64,000 nucleotides of DNA from Ureibacillus massiliensis 4400831 = CIP 108448 = CCUG 49529. Its GTDB lineage: Bacteria > Bacillota > Bacilli > Bacillales_A > Planococcaceae. This document shows positions 35,055-44,055 of the stretch, one piece after another. The stretch's first letter is position 1, and every line of letters begins with the position of its first letter. The stretch is taken from positions 1 through 64,000 of the forward strand of contig NZ_JPVQ01000008.1 of NCBI RefSeq assembly GCF_000772965.1, in the 5' to 3' direction. Position numbers and translations under genes: made by a program. The notes beneath the pieces were generated by a model. That model saw nothing but the letters and a program-made list of their open reading frames with translations, was not told where the DNA came from and made no database searches.

Positions 35055-36665
35055 TTGGAAGAGGGTAAGGACTATACAATTAGTGATTCAACTATAGTAC
35101 TGAAAAAAGAATATTTAGCAAAACTCCCAAAAGGTACATCTACACTTATTTTTGTATTTAATGAAGGTGAAGTACAAAGCTTAAATCTAACAGTACAAGA
35201 CTCAACTTCTCATTCTTCTGGTGGGAGCAGTTCAAAACCTCAATCATCAAAAGAAGAAATCAAAGTTGATGTTAAAACAGGTGATAATAATTCGGTAGTG
35301 AGCCAAACAACTGTCACACGTACGAAACAATCAGATGGTACGGTACAAGATGAAGTAACGTTAACTGAAGAAAAAACAAAAGAGACAATAACAAATGTAA
35401 AAGGTTCTGGACAAAACACAGCAAGTATTGTGATTCCAGATGATAAGGATGAAGTTGGACAAGTTGATGTTTCAATCACAAAAGAAGCTGCAAAATCACT
35501 AAGCGAAGAGATCGTAAATCTTGAGATCTATACAGAAAATGTAAGGATTCAAGTCCCTGAAGGTTCATTGGATAATTTTGAAGAGGATTTATATTTCCGT
35601 GTTATTCCAATTAAAGATGAAGTACAGCGACAAGAGGTGGAAAGTCGTGCGCGGGTAGAAGCGATTGTAAAAGAGGTTGCAGGGGATAAGGAAGTCAATG
35701 TTGTATCGCGTCCAATGACAATTGAAACAAATTTACAAAGTCGTCCAGTGACACTTATCTTGCCACTACGTGAAGTGGAAATACCTACAAATGCTTCAGA
35801 AAAAGAAGCCTCTTTAGCTGACTTAGTAATATTCATTGAACATAGTGATGGAGACAAAGAATTACTTAAACCGACCGTTGTGCAATATAAAGATGGTCAA
35901 CTTGGATTGGAATTTGGAATCACGAAGTTTAGTACTTTTACGATTCTAAACATGGAAGGTTGGGAAGATTTAATTCCTGATTCAAATCAAGGACCAACTG
36001 ATGGTTCTGGGCAAGATGAACAGAAGGATCTGATGCATAAACCTTATATCAGTGGCTACGGAGATATGTTCCGTCCAAATGCGTCCATTACAAGAGCGCA
36101 AATGGCATCAATGCTTTCAAGAAATCTGGAAGGAATACCTTCTACAGTGCTATATAACGATGTGAAAGTATCGCATTGGGCGTATCCACTGATCATGGAA
36201 GCTAAAGGTGCAGGTATCATGACTGGTGTGAATCCTACAACATTTGACCCAAATGGGACAGTGACCCGTGCGCAAATGGCTGTCATTGCCTATCGATGGA
36301 TTGAAAACGAATGTAAAAATGATAATTCTGCTTTTGATAGTTGTCAAAAAATAACGAATTATTCTACAGCAACTTTTAGCGATGTATCATCTAAACATTG
36401 GGCAATTGAGGCCATCAGTTTTGTAAAAGAAGCAAAAGTAATGGTAGGGTATGAAGACAACACATTCCGCCCAAATGAAAAACTAACAAGAGCGCAAGCC
36501 GTTGTTGTTTTAAATAATTTATTTAAACGTGGTCCGTTAACAGGTCTCACGACACCAACCTTCAAAGATGTCCCAACAACGAACTGGGCATTCTCGCATA
36601 TCGAAGAAGCTGCCAAAAAGCATACAATTAACTTCGATTCGAATGGCAACGAAATATTAAAATAA
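35055..36665 (+). CDS. S-layer homology domain protein, 5'-truncated
   Basis: The open frame from a TTG encodes 536 residues. It begins inside a CBM_X2-like domain (LEEGKDYTISDSTIVLKKEY up to about residue 45), followed by a Ser-rich linker and a roughly 250-residue region of unknown type. Three S-layer homology repeats follow, marked by FRPNASITRAQMASML, FDPNGTVTRAQMAVIAYRW and FRPNEKLTRAQAVVVLNNLF. SLH domains bind pyruvylated wall polymer outside the cell, yet no signal peptide is encoded. The first SLH repeat also lacks its usual beginning. Upstream coding sequence continues in another frame (34906-35054), so this is probably a decayed or phase-switched gene. Confidence 0.7.
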   Translation: MEEGKDYTISDSTIVLKKEYLAKLPKGTSTLIFVFNEGEVQSLNLTVQDSTSHSSGGSSSKPQSSKEEIKVDVKTGDNNSVVSQTTVTRTKQSDGTVQDEVTLTEEKTKETITNVKGSGQNTASIVIPDDKDEVGQVDVSITKEAAKSLSEEIVNLEIYTENVRIQVPEGSLDNFEEDLYFRVIPIKDEVQRQEVESRARVEAIVKEVAGDKEVNVVSRPMTIETNLQSRPVTLILPLREVEIPTNASEKEASLADLVIFIEHSDGDKELLKPTVVQYKDGQLGLEFGITKFSTFTILNMEGWEDLIPDSNQGPTDGSGQDEQKDLMHKPYISGYGDMFRPNASITRAQMASMLSRNLEGIPSTVLYNDVKVSHWAYPLIMEAKGAGIMTGVNPTTFDPNGTVTRAQMAVIAYRWIENECKNDNSAFDSCQKITNYSTATFSDVSSKHWAIEAISFVKEAKVMVGYEDNTFRPNEKLTRAQAVVVLNNLFKRGPLTGLTTPTFKDVPTTNWAFSHIEEAAKKHTINFDSNGNEILK

Positions 36666-36691
36666 TCAGGCACTGTAAAAAGTGCAATTCT

Positions 36692-36726
36692 GAAAGCAAG
36701 TCTATTAAAACTAGGCTTGCTTTCTT
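36692..36726 (+). terminator. Terminator after the SLH gene
   Basis: The stem GAAAGCAAG / CTTGCTTTC has inner pairing CTA/TAG; TTTG follows. Confidence 0.75.
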
Positions 36727-36810
36727 TGTGTTGTAGTGAAATTCCGTAAAAGTATACCTTCATAATCTTAGAACAATAGGTAAAGCTAATGAAAAAGGAG
36801 GTAAATTCAA

Positions 36811-36957
36811 ATGAAAAAGCTATTTTTCTTGCTCTTCCTAGCATTTTCTTCAGTTGCTTTAATAGGTTGTGGGGACGATGAACTGGAAGATGGGGAACAT
36901 ATTGAAGAAATTGAAGAAGAAGATGAAATTGGTGACGGTGAGATTGATGATGAATAA
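36811..36957 (+). CDS. Small acidic lipoprotein, 48 residues
   Basis: A classic lipoprotein signal (MKKLFFLLFLAFSSVALIGC, Cys at position 20) is followed by only 28 residues, of which well over half are Asp or Glu. The ATG follows AAAGGAGG at ideal spacing, and a strong terminator comes after the stop. The gene is clearly real despite its size. The mature peptide would be a lipid-anchored acidic tag on the outer face of the membrane, perhaps able to bind cations. I do not recognise a family. It lies alone after the SLH gene. Confidence 0.72.
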   Translation: MKKLFFLLFLAFSSVALIGCGDDELEDGEHIEEIEEEDEIGDGEIDDE

Positions 36958-36986
36958 GGCGTAGTTGTAATTTACACCTATAAAAT

Positions 36987-37026
36987 AAAAAGTACGCATT
37001 GGAAATTAGGCCAATGCGTACTTTTT
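36987..37026 (+). terminator. Strong terminator after the small lipoprotein gene
   Basis: A perfect 16-bp stem (AAAAAGTACGCATTGG and its complement) with an 8-base loop ends in T5. It can serve both convergent genes. Confidence 0.92.
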
Positions 37027-37052
37027 GCATTATGGTATACAACGAAATAGTG

Positions 37053-37481
37053 CTAATAATATAACTTTCTATGAAGTATATCCATAGCTCGTTCAATCTC
37101 TTCTAAATCTTCTTCAGATGCATTTTTAATCCGAGCTAAAAAATGAGATTCAACTAATGCAAAGGCTTCGTCCATCATTTTTTCTCCATCCTTCGAAAGA
37201 CGAACTAATTGCTTGCGTTTATCTATTGAGTCAGTAATTTTCTCAATAAGGTTCTTCTCGCTTAATTTTCTTAGTTCTCGACTTGTATTAGGCATTGATA
37301 TATATAGGCAATCACTAATTTCACTTGGAGTGACAGGTTGATTCACCGTGATGAATTCGAGAATGTCATATTGCACGGGCGTTACGAAATCTGCTTTAGC
37401 GTCTTTCGTTAATTCATGTGTTACTCGATAAAAAGAAGCTGTAAACGACACTACTTTTTGAAAAAGTCTTTTTTTATCCAT
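37053..37481 (-). CDS. MarR-family transcriptional regulator
   Basis: This roughly 142-residue winged-helix regulator has a recognition region in CLYISMPNTSRELRKLSEKN and a wing at DSIDKRKQLVRLSKDGEKMM, where the conserved D-x-R of MarR is present. A GTG at 37490 overlaps the GAGGTG ribosome site; the ATG at 37481 is chosen. It is divergent from a quinone-reductase-like flavoprotein gene and a palindrome lies at that gene's transcription start. The arrangement recalls MhqR/YodB-type repressors that control quinone and azo reductases. No conserved redox Cys is seen, so sensing by ligand binding is more likely. Confidence 0.88.
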   Translation of the reverse strand: MDKKRLFQKVVSFTASFYRVTHELTKDAKADFVTPVQYDILEFITVNQPVTPSEISDCLYISMPNTSRELRKLSEKNLIEKITDSIDKRKQLVRLSKDGEKMMDEAFALVESHFLARIKNASEEDLEEIERAMDILHRKLYY

Positions 37482-37536
37482 CAGGTTCACCTCACATCAA
37501 AACATAACAAATTTATTATCAAAAAACAATTATTAT

Positions 37537-37584
37537 TTGACAAGTAAATGCCGTGCGGTATACTCTATACTTATCAAATGATAA
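37537..37584 (+). promoter_or_regulatory. Promoter and operator of the quinone-reductase gene
   Basis: -35 TTGACA (37537-37542), a 16-bp spacer and -10 TATACT (37559-37564) are visible. The perfect palindrome TTATCA-AA-TGATAA (37571-37584) covers the expected start point and is the likely MarR-protein site. A half-site-like TTATTATCA lies at 37513-37521, near the regulator gene. Confidence 0.75.
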
Positions 37585-37600
37585 ATAAAAGAGGTGCTAT

Positions 37601-38188
37601 ATGAACGTCTTAGTTATTTATACACACCCGAATCATCAAAGTTTATGTTATTCATTTTTACAAAAGGTTATTGAAGGTAGTGAAAAAAATCCAAACATTA
37701 CAGAACTGCAGGTTTTAGATTTATATGAACAACAGTTCCAACCGGCTTTACAATTTAATAAACAAAAGCGAAGAAGGGATATGCATCTTGATCCGAAAAT
37801 GGAGAGATATAGAAAACAAATTTCCTGGGCAGATAAAATTGTATTCATTTATCCTATCTGGTGGGGAAGACCTCCTGCAATGTTGCTTGGCTACATCGAC
37901 CAAGTATTCGCAGCCAATTTTGCCTATAAATTTAAAAATGGACTATTACCAGAGGGACTTTTGAAAGGAAAGTCTGCTGTCTGTATATCGACGATGAGAG
38001 GACCTACATTCTATCCACGTTTTTTACTCCACAATGCACACCAAGTATTGATGAAGAAAGGCTTATTTCATTTTACGGGCATGAAAAAAGTGAAATTTTT
38101 TGAATTTGGCTCAATGGAGAATCCAGGAGGAAATCAATCCAAAAAACTAAAAAAAGTGTTTCAATATTTTCAGAAAATCAATCGATAA
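37601..38188 (+). CDS. Flavodoxin-fold NAD(P)H:quinone oxidoreductase
   Basis: This 195-residue Flavodoxin_2-family protein has an FMN phosphate loop in VIYTHPNHQSLCYSF at the N-terminus and the family motif FIYPIWWGRPPAMLLGYIDQ near residues 84-103. The family also includes KefF, MdaB and YwrO-like proteins. It probably reduces quinones by two electrons, avoiding semiquinone formation. The ATG follows AGAGGTG. It is monocistronic, under the divergent MarR regulator. The C-terminal basic stretch (KSKKLKKVFQYFQKINR-like) is unusual but may simply be a terminal helix. Confidence 0.85.
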   Translation: MNVLVIYTHPNHQSLCYSFLQKVIEGSEKNPNITELQVLDLYEQQFQPALQFNKQKRRRDMHLDPKMERYRKQISWADKIVFIYPIWWGRPPAMLLGYIDQVFAANFAYKFKNGLLPEGLLKGKSAVCISTMRGPTFYPRFLLHNAHQVLMKKGLFHFTGMKKVKFFEFGSMENPGGNQSKKLKKVFQYFQKINR

Positions 38189-38269
38189 CCAAATATAACT
38201 GCGGTAAAATGTAGCAGAATGACTTACTATTGTAGAAGTGAAAGATATACCGAGTAAGGACGTGAATAG

Positions 38270-38959
38270 ATGAAGTATCAGAACATTGTACATGGCAAAT
38301 TCCATAAGAGAATGAATCGTTTTATTGCTGAAGTTGAGATAGAAGGAATAAAAGAACGCGTACATATTAAAAACACGGGACGCTTAAAGGAGCTATTTAT
38401 CCCAGAAACAGCAGTTCTGCTAGAAGAAAGTGATAACCCGGATAGAAAGACAAAGTATTCCCTTGTCGCAGTTGAAAAAGATAGTAGATGGGTGAATATT
38501 GATTCACAAGCGCCAAATAAGGTCGCATTTGAAGCGATGAGTGAAGGGGAAATAGTTGAATTTGGAATTCCAACTAACCTTAAAAGGGAAGTAACCTATG
38601 GTGCATCAAGATTCGATCTTTATTATGAGAAGGATGGAAAGAAAGGATTCATTGAAGTGAAAGGTGTGACATTAGAAAAAGATGGAATTGCAATGTTTCC
38701 AGATGCGCCAACGACAAGAGGGACAAAACATGTTCTAGAATTGGCAAAAGCCCAGCAAGAGGGATACCAAAATGCCATTCTTTTAATCGTGCAATTAAAG
38801 GGTTGTCATGAATTTACTCCAAATCGAGAAACAGATCCAGCTTTTGCAGATGCATTGCTCCTGGCACACCAAGCAGGGGTACAAATTTTAGCCTATGATA
38901 CGATTGTGGTAGAAGATGGTTTGAAAATTGACCATTCTATTCCAGTTAAACTTTCTTAA
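38270..38959 (+). CDS. sfsA: SfsA family DNA/RNA nuclease-like protein
   Basis: This 229-residue protein matches SfsA over its full length. It has HIKNTGRLKELFIP near the N-terminus, then RFDLYYEKDGKKGFIEVKGV, an Asp-Glu-Lys nuclease-like motif, and FPDAPTTRGTKHVLEL. In E. coli, SfsA was named for a sugar fermentation phenotype and binds DNA; a nuclease fold is now recognised. The ATG is preceded by GAGTAAGG. It is a single gene with a clear terminator. The role in Bacilli is unknown. Confidence 0.92.
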   Translation: MKYQNIVHGKFHKRMNRFIAEVEIEGIKERVHIKNTGRLKELFIPETAVLLEESDNPDRKTKYSLVAVEKDSRWVNIDSQAPNKVAFEAMSEGEIVEFGIPTNLKREVTYGASRFDLYYEKDGKKGFIEVKGVTLEKDGIAMFPDAPTTRGTKHVLELAKAQQEGYQNAILLIVQLKGCHEFTPNRETDPAFADALLLAHQAGVQILAYDTIVVEDGLKIDHSIPVKLS

Positions 38960-38988
38960 TAAAAATATTCCCATAACTATTTTGATAT

Positions 38989-39020
38989 AACGTTTCTACT
39001 AAATTGTAGAGACGTTTTTT
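38989..39020 (+). terminator. Terminator after sfsA
   Basis: The stem ACGTTTCTAC / GTAGAGACGT has one mismatch and is followed by T6. Confidence 0.88.
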
Positions 39021-39162
39021 ACTTTGTTTTAGGGAAAATTATTTAAATAAACTTCTGTAATTCAACGCATCAACGCATTAAATCAAAAAAGTACCATAAA
39101 TATCAAATATTGCATAAAAGTTATTCTACCCTTATAATTTTTTTAGGGAAGGGGTAGAAAAT

Positions 39163-40032
39163 GTGAATCAAGTGAAATTTTATTTTTCTTTAATTATAGG
39201 AACATTAATTATTGCGTTATCCTTTAATGTATTACAAGGACCCAATCAAATAGCTTCTGGTGGATTACCGGGGACTTCCTTGGTACTTAGTTCTATATTT
39301 CATCTTCCTTCAAGTATCATTTTATGGGCAATTACGATAATTATATTAGTTATTTCTAGTTATTTTTTAGGAATCAAATCAATTGGAAAGTCCGTTATAG
39401 GTTCGTTATTAATTCCACTGTTCGTCAATTTAACAAATGGATTACCTGCACTGACAAATGATCCTTTACTTGCATCAATTTATGGAGGTGTCGGTGTCGG
39501 CATTGGTTTAGGTATTGTAATTCGGGTAGGGGGCAACGTAGGTGGATTTTCATTAATCGCACAAATATTATATAAAATGAAGTCTGTTAAACATAGCACT
39601 TCTCTGTTGGTGATGGATGGTACGGTTATTATTGCAGGAGGAATTATTTTCTCTCCGGAAATCGCTTTGTATGCTTTAGTTGGTGCATTCCTAACAAGAA
39701 AAACGATGGATATTATCATCCATGGCGATAAAAAAGGCTCGAAGGTTGCATATATTATTACCTCTAAAGAATATGAGAAAAAAATTGAAGAGAAAGTTCT
39801 CCATGATTTAGATAGAGGATTAACGAAAATATCTGGAGTAGGTGGCTATACGAATAGTGAAAGAGCTATTATGATGATTGTTTTAAATCCAGCAAAAGCA
39901 ACTATACTTAGAGCTATTGTACAAGAAATTGACCCCGGTGCGTTCATTATTTTATGTGAAGCGACCGAGGTATTTGGAGAAGGTTTTTCCCATTCCTTTC
40001 AACCAAAAGTCGCTAAAACAAACGTATCTTAA
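39163..40032 (+). CDS. YitT family membrane protein
   Basis: This 289-residue protein has five or six membrane segments (YitT_membrane, DUF161). They include NVLQGPNQIASGGLPGTSL and GVGVGIGLGIVIRVGGNVGG. A cytoplasmic C-terminal DUF2179 domain (about 200-280) contains DRGLTKISGVGGYTNSERA. The family is very common in Bacilli; the DUF2179 part resembles a nucleotide- or ligand-binding module, and the transported substance is unknown. The start is GTG after GGGAAGGGG. It is monocistronic. Confidence 0.9.
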   Translation: MNQVKFYFSLIIGTLIIALSFNVLQGPNQIASGGLPGTSLVLSSIFHLPSSIILWAITIIILVISSYFLGIKSIGKSVIGSLLIPLFVNLTNGLPALTNDPLLASIYGGVGVGIGLGIVIRVGGNVGGFSLIAQILYKMKSVKHSTSLLVMDGTVIIAGGIIFSPEIALYALVGAFLTRKTMDIIIHGDKKGSKVAYIITSKEYEKKIEEKVLHDLDRGLTKISGVGGYTNSERAIMMIVLNPAKATILRAIVQEIDPGAFIILCEATEVFGEGFSHSFQPKVAKTNVS

Positions 40033-40050
40033 AAATAAGTTTGAAGAATA

Positions 40051-40088
40051 AAATGCACACCAGCATTAAATTGCTAGGTGTGCAATTT
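40051..40088 (+). terminator. Terminator after the YitT-family gene
   Basis: The stem AAATGCACACC / GGTGTGCAATTT has an inner GCA/TGC pairing. The T-tail is weak, so its efficiency is uncertain. Confidence 0.65.
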
Positions 40089-40148
40089 ACATTTTGAATG
40101 GTTCGAACATTAGGGGAGAGGAAATGCTAGGTTAAATTAAAATAAAAA

Positions 40149-40176
40149 TAGAGTGTAGAAAAAATGCTACACTCTA
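40149..40176 (-). terminator. Terminator after the chemoreceptor gene (minus strand)
   Basis: A perfect 10-bp stem (TAGAGTGTAG / CTACACTCTA) is followed by TTTTTATT when read on the minus strand. Confidence 0.85.
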
Positions 40177-40184
40177 AGTTTGTA

Positions 40185-41894
40185 TTAAGAAATTTTAAAC
40201 GTATTTACTGCGTTTCTTAGGTCTTCTGCCATATTAGCAAGTGCTTGGGCAGAAGCGGTTATTTCTTCCATGGAAGCTAATTGTTCCTCAGCTCCAGCCG
40301 CAACGCTTTGAGAATTTGAAGAAGCCTCTTCAGCACTCTTAGATATATTTTGTATTTTGTGGCTCATTTCTTCTACAGATGCTGTAATTTGTTTTGATGT
40401 AATCGATACCTCTTCTGATTTATTTGCAACATCAATAGCAGAGCTTAAAATTTTCTCGAAGGATTCTCCAGTTTCATGGATTAACTGTAAACCAGTCTCG
40501 ACTTCTGATGTACATTTATCCATTGATGAGACAGCATCTATCGTGTTGTTTTGAATATCTAAAATAAGATGTGTAATTTGCTCTGCAGAACGTTTTGATT
40601 CTTCAGCTAATTTTCTAACTTCTTCAGCAACTACAGCAAATCCTTTACCGTGCTCACCAGCTCTTGCAGCTTCAATTGCCGCGTTTAAGGCTAATAGATT
40701 CGTTTGTTCAGAGATGCCAGTGATAACAGCTACTATTTTTTCAATCTCCGATGAACGATTACCAAGCTCTTTAATAACACTTGATGAAGCTTGAACAGTA
40801 TTACTGATAGATTTCATTTGATCAATTGTTTTATTTAAAGCTACATTGCCTTTTTCCGATTCTTCGGAAGTTGTATTTGAATGCTTAGAAACAAGGGAAA
40901 TAGAATTAGCAATTTCTCCAATGCTTGTTGCCGTATTTTGCATTGAGATAGCTATCTCCTCTGTATCATTTAATGAACTTTCCGCACCGGTAGCCAGAAG
41001 TGTGCTCGCCTCTGCAATATGTTGTGAGGCATTGCTTGTTTCTTCAGCACTTGCGATCAATTCTTCAGAGGATGATGCAACCTGATTGGATGCATCGCGA
41101 ACATTCTTGACCAATCTATTTAATTGGCTAAGCATTTCATTAAAGGAATGAGCTAACGATCCAATTTCATCTTTTGATTGGTATGTACTTTGTACAGTTA
41201 AGTCACCGCGCTCAGCCTTTTTCATCAATTTTTCCATTTCTTTTGTTGGTTTTGAAATGAGTTGTGAAATGACCCAACTTAGTCCAACATATAAAACTAA
41301 CGCACCAACGATGATACTAATTAATAAAATCAATGATGTGCTTATATCTTTTTCGTTTTGTTCATTTTCTGTTTTGGCTTCTAAATTATTTACATTGATA
41401 AGATGGGAATACAAATCATCTATTTCGTTTACTAAAGGAGCTACTTCAGCTACATATAAATTATAGCTTTCTGTATTTTGATTTTTTATTGCTAAACTCA
41501 TTACTTCATCCTTTAAGTCATAGAATTCTGCCTCTAAAGCATCGAGTTTTTCTAGTAATCCTAATTTCTCTGGATCATCGGTTTGATAGGATTGTCGTAA
41601 ATCTTCGTTTGCTTTTATTCTTTCGTTAATGGAAAGTAAAAGCTCCTCGTTACGGCTAATTCTTGTATTAATCATTAATTCTATTAATGCTAATCGGATA
41701 TATTGCGAATTGCTTTTCAGTTCACTCACAGTTTCGATTGGAGTGAGTTTGTTATCATACATATCGCTCAATTTATTTCCCATTTTCGAAAATTGGGTAT
41801 AGCTAATGACGCCTATTAATATAAGGCTTATTAAAGTAACGACTAATAGCAAAGTGAATTTTTGAGTAAGTTTTAGATTTTTGATCCACTTCAT
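40185..41894 (-). CDS. Methyl-accepting chemotaxis protein
   Basis: This 569-residue chemoreceptor has an N-terminal membrane helix (about 12-32), a roughly 150-residue extracellular four-helix-bundle sensor (4HB_MCP type), and a second helix near 190-212. A HAMP domain follows, then the cytoplasmic signalling domain with the invariant hairpin tip [19 protein letters not shown] near residues 400-420. Several Gln/Glu-rich heptads look like methylation sites. The CheA/CheW contact region is intact, so it should signal to the flagellar system. No other chemotaxis gene is in the window. The ligand is unknown. Confidence 0.94.
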   Translation of the reverse strand: MKWIKNLKLTQKFTLLLVVTLISLILIGVISYTQFSKMGNKLSDMYDNKLTPIETVSELKSNSQYIRLALIELMINTRISRNEELLLSINERIKANEDLRQSYQTDDPEKLGLLEKLDALEAEFYDLKDEVMSLAIKNQNTESYNLYVAEVAPLVNEIDDLYSHLINVNNLEAKTENEQNEKDISTSLILLISIIVGALVLYVGLSWVISQLISKPTKEMEKLMKKAERGDLTVQSTYQSKDEIGSLAHSFNEMLSQLNRLVKNVRDASNQVASSSEELIASAEETSNASQHIAEASTLLATGAESSLNDTEEIAISMQNTATSIGEIANSISLVSKHSNTTSEESEKGNVALNKTIDQMKSISNTVQASSSVIKELGNRSSEIEKIVAVITGISEQTNLLALNAAIEAARAGEHGKGFAVVAEEVRKLAEESKRSAEQITHLILDIQNNTIDAVSSMDKCTSEVETGLQLIHETGESFEKILSSAIDVANKSEEVSITSKQITASVEEMSHKIQNISKSAEEASSNSQSVAAGAEEQLASMEEITASAQALANMAEDLRNAVNTFKIS

Positions 41895-42200
41895 TCGATT
41901 GGTCTCCTTTTTTAATAGATGATTAATAGAGTTGTTCTTACTTTGAATTATATCTGAAAATTTAGGTATATGTTAATAGTTTGATTCAGTTTTTAGAATA
42001 GTTTGTATTCAAATGAATTTTGGATTTGTTAGTTATTTTGACCTATAAACGAAATACGTCTTAATTACTTAGGGAAAATAAGTAAAGTGTTACTAATCCA
42101 ATTTTAGATTTAGTAGCGTTTTTCCTTTGGAAATCCGAAATTGATGAGTCGGGTATCAGGTTGTAAACAAAGGGTTTTTAAAATTTTTATTATTTATGTG

Positions 42201-42316
42201 TTGACAAAGTTGGAATCATAACATAAAGTTTCCTCAAGGAAAATTTTTGTCTTGTAGGAAATGCTTGTACTAGAGAACTGCTAAATTTTTTACCCCAAAA
42301 GTTTCCTTAGGGCAAC
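42201..42316 (+). promoter_or_regulatory. mnt operon promoter with two MntR-like boxes
   Basis: -35 TTGACA (42201-42206) is followed 17 bp later by the weak -10 TAAAGT. Box 1, TTTCCT-CA-AGGAAA (42229-42242), overlaps the -10. Box 2 (42302-42315) reads TTGCCCTAAGGAAA on the minus strand, one base from the B. subtilis MntR core as I remember it. The centres are 73 bp apart, about seven helical turns. The remaining sequence from 41895 to 42200 is AT-rich and holds nothing else I can support. Confidence 0.72.
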
Positions 42317-42346
42317 AAATATTCCTAAAAGCAAGGAGGAGAATAA

Positions 42347-43303
42347 TTGCGTAATTTAAAATCTTTTATTCAGTTAATAGTGTTAGGTATTGGGAGTGTG
42401 ATTCTATTAAGTGCGTGTAATTCAACAACCGAGGAAGGGGCAAAGGGATCAGATTCAAATGATTCTATACAGATCATTACGACGATTTCTCAAATTGGTG
42501 AACCGATTCAAATTATAGGTGGAGATCGTGTAGAAGTTGAAAGTTTAATGGGTCCTGGAGTGGATCCGCACTTGTATGAAGCGACACAGGGAGACATTAC
42601 GACATTACAAAATGCAGAGATTGTTTTCTACAATGGCCTTCATCTTGAAGGAAATATGATTGAAATATTTTCCAAATTAAAGGAATCCAAAACAACACTG
42701 GCTCTTGGGGAGTCAATTGATGAAAGTAGATTACTAAAGGATGAGGAAGGTGCAATCGATCCGCATATTTGGTTTGATTTAGATATTTGGAAGGATGCGT
42801 TGGATAATGCAACTGAAGTGTTAAAGGAATATTCCCCAGAGGATGCTGATTATTTTGAGCAAAACAAACAGAAATACTTTGCTCAAATCGATGAACTTAA
42901 GGCAGAGGCCACAGAGAAATTATCTAGTATTCCGGATGAACAACGCGTTTTAGTTACTGCTCATGATGCATTTGGTTATTTTGGTCGTATGTATGACATA
43001 GAGGTTGTTGGATTACAGGGGTTAAGTACAGAAGATGAGGTAGGTTTATCGGATATTCAATCAACAGTAGATTTGTTAATCGATAAACAGGTTCCTTCCG
43101 TCTTCGTAGAAAGTAGTATTAATCAAAACTCTATTCAAGCAGTTATTGAGGGTGCTGCGAAGCAAGGTTTAGAAGTTGAACTTGGTGGAGAACTATTCTC
43201 AGATGCGATGGGCGAAGAAGGAACTGAGGAAGGAACCTATTTAGGTATGTATCGCCACAATGTAAACACTGTTTATGAAGGCTTAACTAGAGGTGTTGAG
43301 TAA
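42347..43303 (+). CDS. mntA: Manganese-binding lipoprotein of the Mnt ABC importer
   Basis: This 318-residue cluster A-I solute-binding lipoprotein has a signal ending LLSACN and metal ligands at the expected places: His in GPGVDPHLYEAT, His in DPHIWFDLDIW, Glu/His in VTAHDAFGYFG, and the late Asp region of LGGELFSDAMG. There is no His-rich loop, which favours Mn over Zn. The start is TTG after AAGGAGGAG. It is first in the four-gene mntABCD order and lies under MntR-like boxes. The start codon of the ATPase gene overlaps its stop. Confidence 0.9.
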   Translation: MRNLKSFIQLIVLGIGSVILLSACNSTTEEGAKGSDSNDSIQIITTISQIGEPIQIIGGDRVEVESLMGPGVDPHLYEATQGDITTLQNAEIVFYNGLHLEGNMIEIFSKLKESKTTLALGESIDESRLLKDEEGAIDPHIWFDLDIWKDALDNATEVLKEYSPEDADYFEQNKQKYFAQIDELKAEATEKLSSIPDEQRVLVTAHDAFGYFGRMYDIEVVGLQGLSTEDEVGLSDIQSTVDLLIDKQVPSVFVESSINQNSIQAVIEGAAKQGLEVELGGELFSDAMGEEGTEEGTYLGMYRHNVNTVYEGLTRGVE

Positions 43304-44055
43304 TGCATGTTCTAAAAGTAGAAAATTTAAGTGCCGCTTATCGGAAAAATACAGTTCTTCATGATGTCTCCTTTTCCGTTAAGAAAGGTTCACTTACTGG
43401 AATTGTTGGTCCTAATGGTGCAGGGAAGTCTACGTTAATCAAAGTTTTACTGGATTTACATCCTAAGCTTACTGGAAATGTATCATTTTTTGAGTCACCT
43501 TTAAAAACAGTGAAAACTAGAATTGGCTATGTTCCGCAACGTGGTTCTGTTGATTGGGATTTTCCTACGGATGCATTAGACGTCGTGATGATGGGGATGT
43601 ATGGCCAGATTGGTTGGCTGAAATGGCCTAATAAAAAACATAAAGAAAAAGCTTTAAATGCATTAGATAAAGTAGGTATGGCTGACTATGCTCATCGTCA
43701 AATTAGTGAACTGTCTGGTGGTCAGCAGCAACGGGTTTTTTTAGCGCGAGCTTTAATTCAAGAGGCGGATTTGTATTTTATGGATGAGCCACTAGCTGGC
43801 GTTGACGCTGCAACAGAGAGGGCGATTATGACCATATTACGTGAATTAAAAAATGAAGGAAAAACAGTTTTAGTAGTTCATCATGACCTTCAAACTGTGG
43901 AAAATTATTTCGATCAGGTGTTGTTCTTAAACCGTACTGTTGTTGCACATGGCGAGGTTCATAATACTTTCACAACAGAAAATATTGAGAAAGCATATGG
44001 TGGTACTGTTCGTTGGTTGAAGGAGGGGATCGGCCTTGTCCATTCTCCTATCTAG
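43303..44055 (+). CDS. mntB: Manganese ABC importer ATP-binding protein
   Basis: This 250-residue metal-type ABC ATPase has Walker A GPNGAGKSTLIK near residue 35, and VPQRGSVDWDFPTDALDVVM, a segment characteristic of the Mn/Zn ZnuC-MntB group. The signature LSGGQQQRVFLARAL, Walker B DLYFMDEPLAGVD and switch His VVHHDL follow. Its start overlaps the end of mntA by one base. The next gene begins 20 bases before its stop, which is tight operon packing. It energises uptake through MntC and MntD. Confidence 0.92.
   Translation: MHVLKVENLSAAYRKNTVLHDVSFSVKKGSLTGIVGPNGAGKSTLIKVLLDLHPKLTGNVSFFESPLKTVKTRIGYVPQRGSVDWDFPTDALDVVMMGMYGQIGWLKWPNKKHKEKALNALDKVGMADYAHRQISELSGGQQQRVFLARALIQEADLYFMDEPLAGVDAATERAIMTILRELKNEGKTVLVVHHDLQTVENYFDQVLFLNRTVVAHGEVHNTFTTENIEKAYGGTVRWLKEGIGLVHSPI

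Noticed and set aside
36359-37096. 245-codon minus-strand ORF
   Set aside because: It is a shadow of the SLH gene end, the small acidic lipoprotein and a terminator. The plus-strand genes there have ribosome sites and family motifs.
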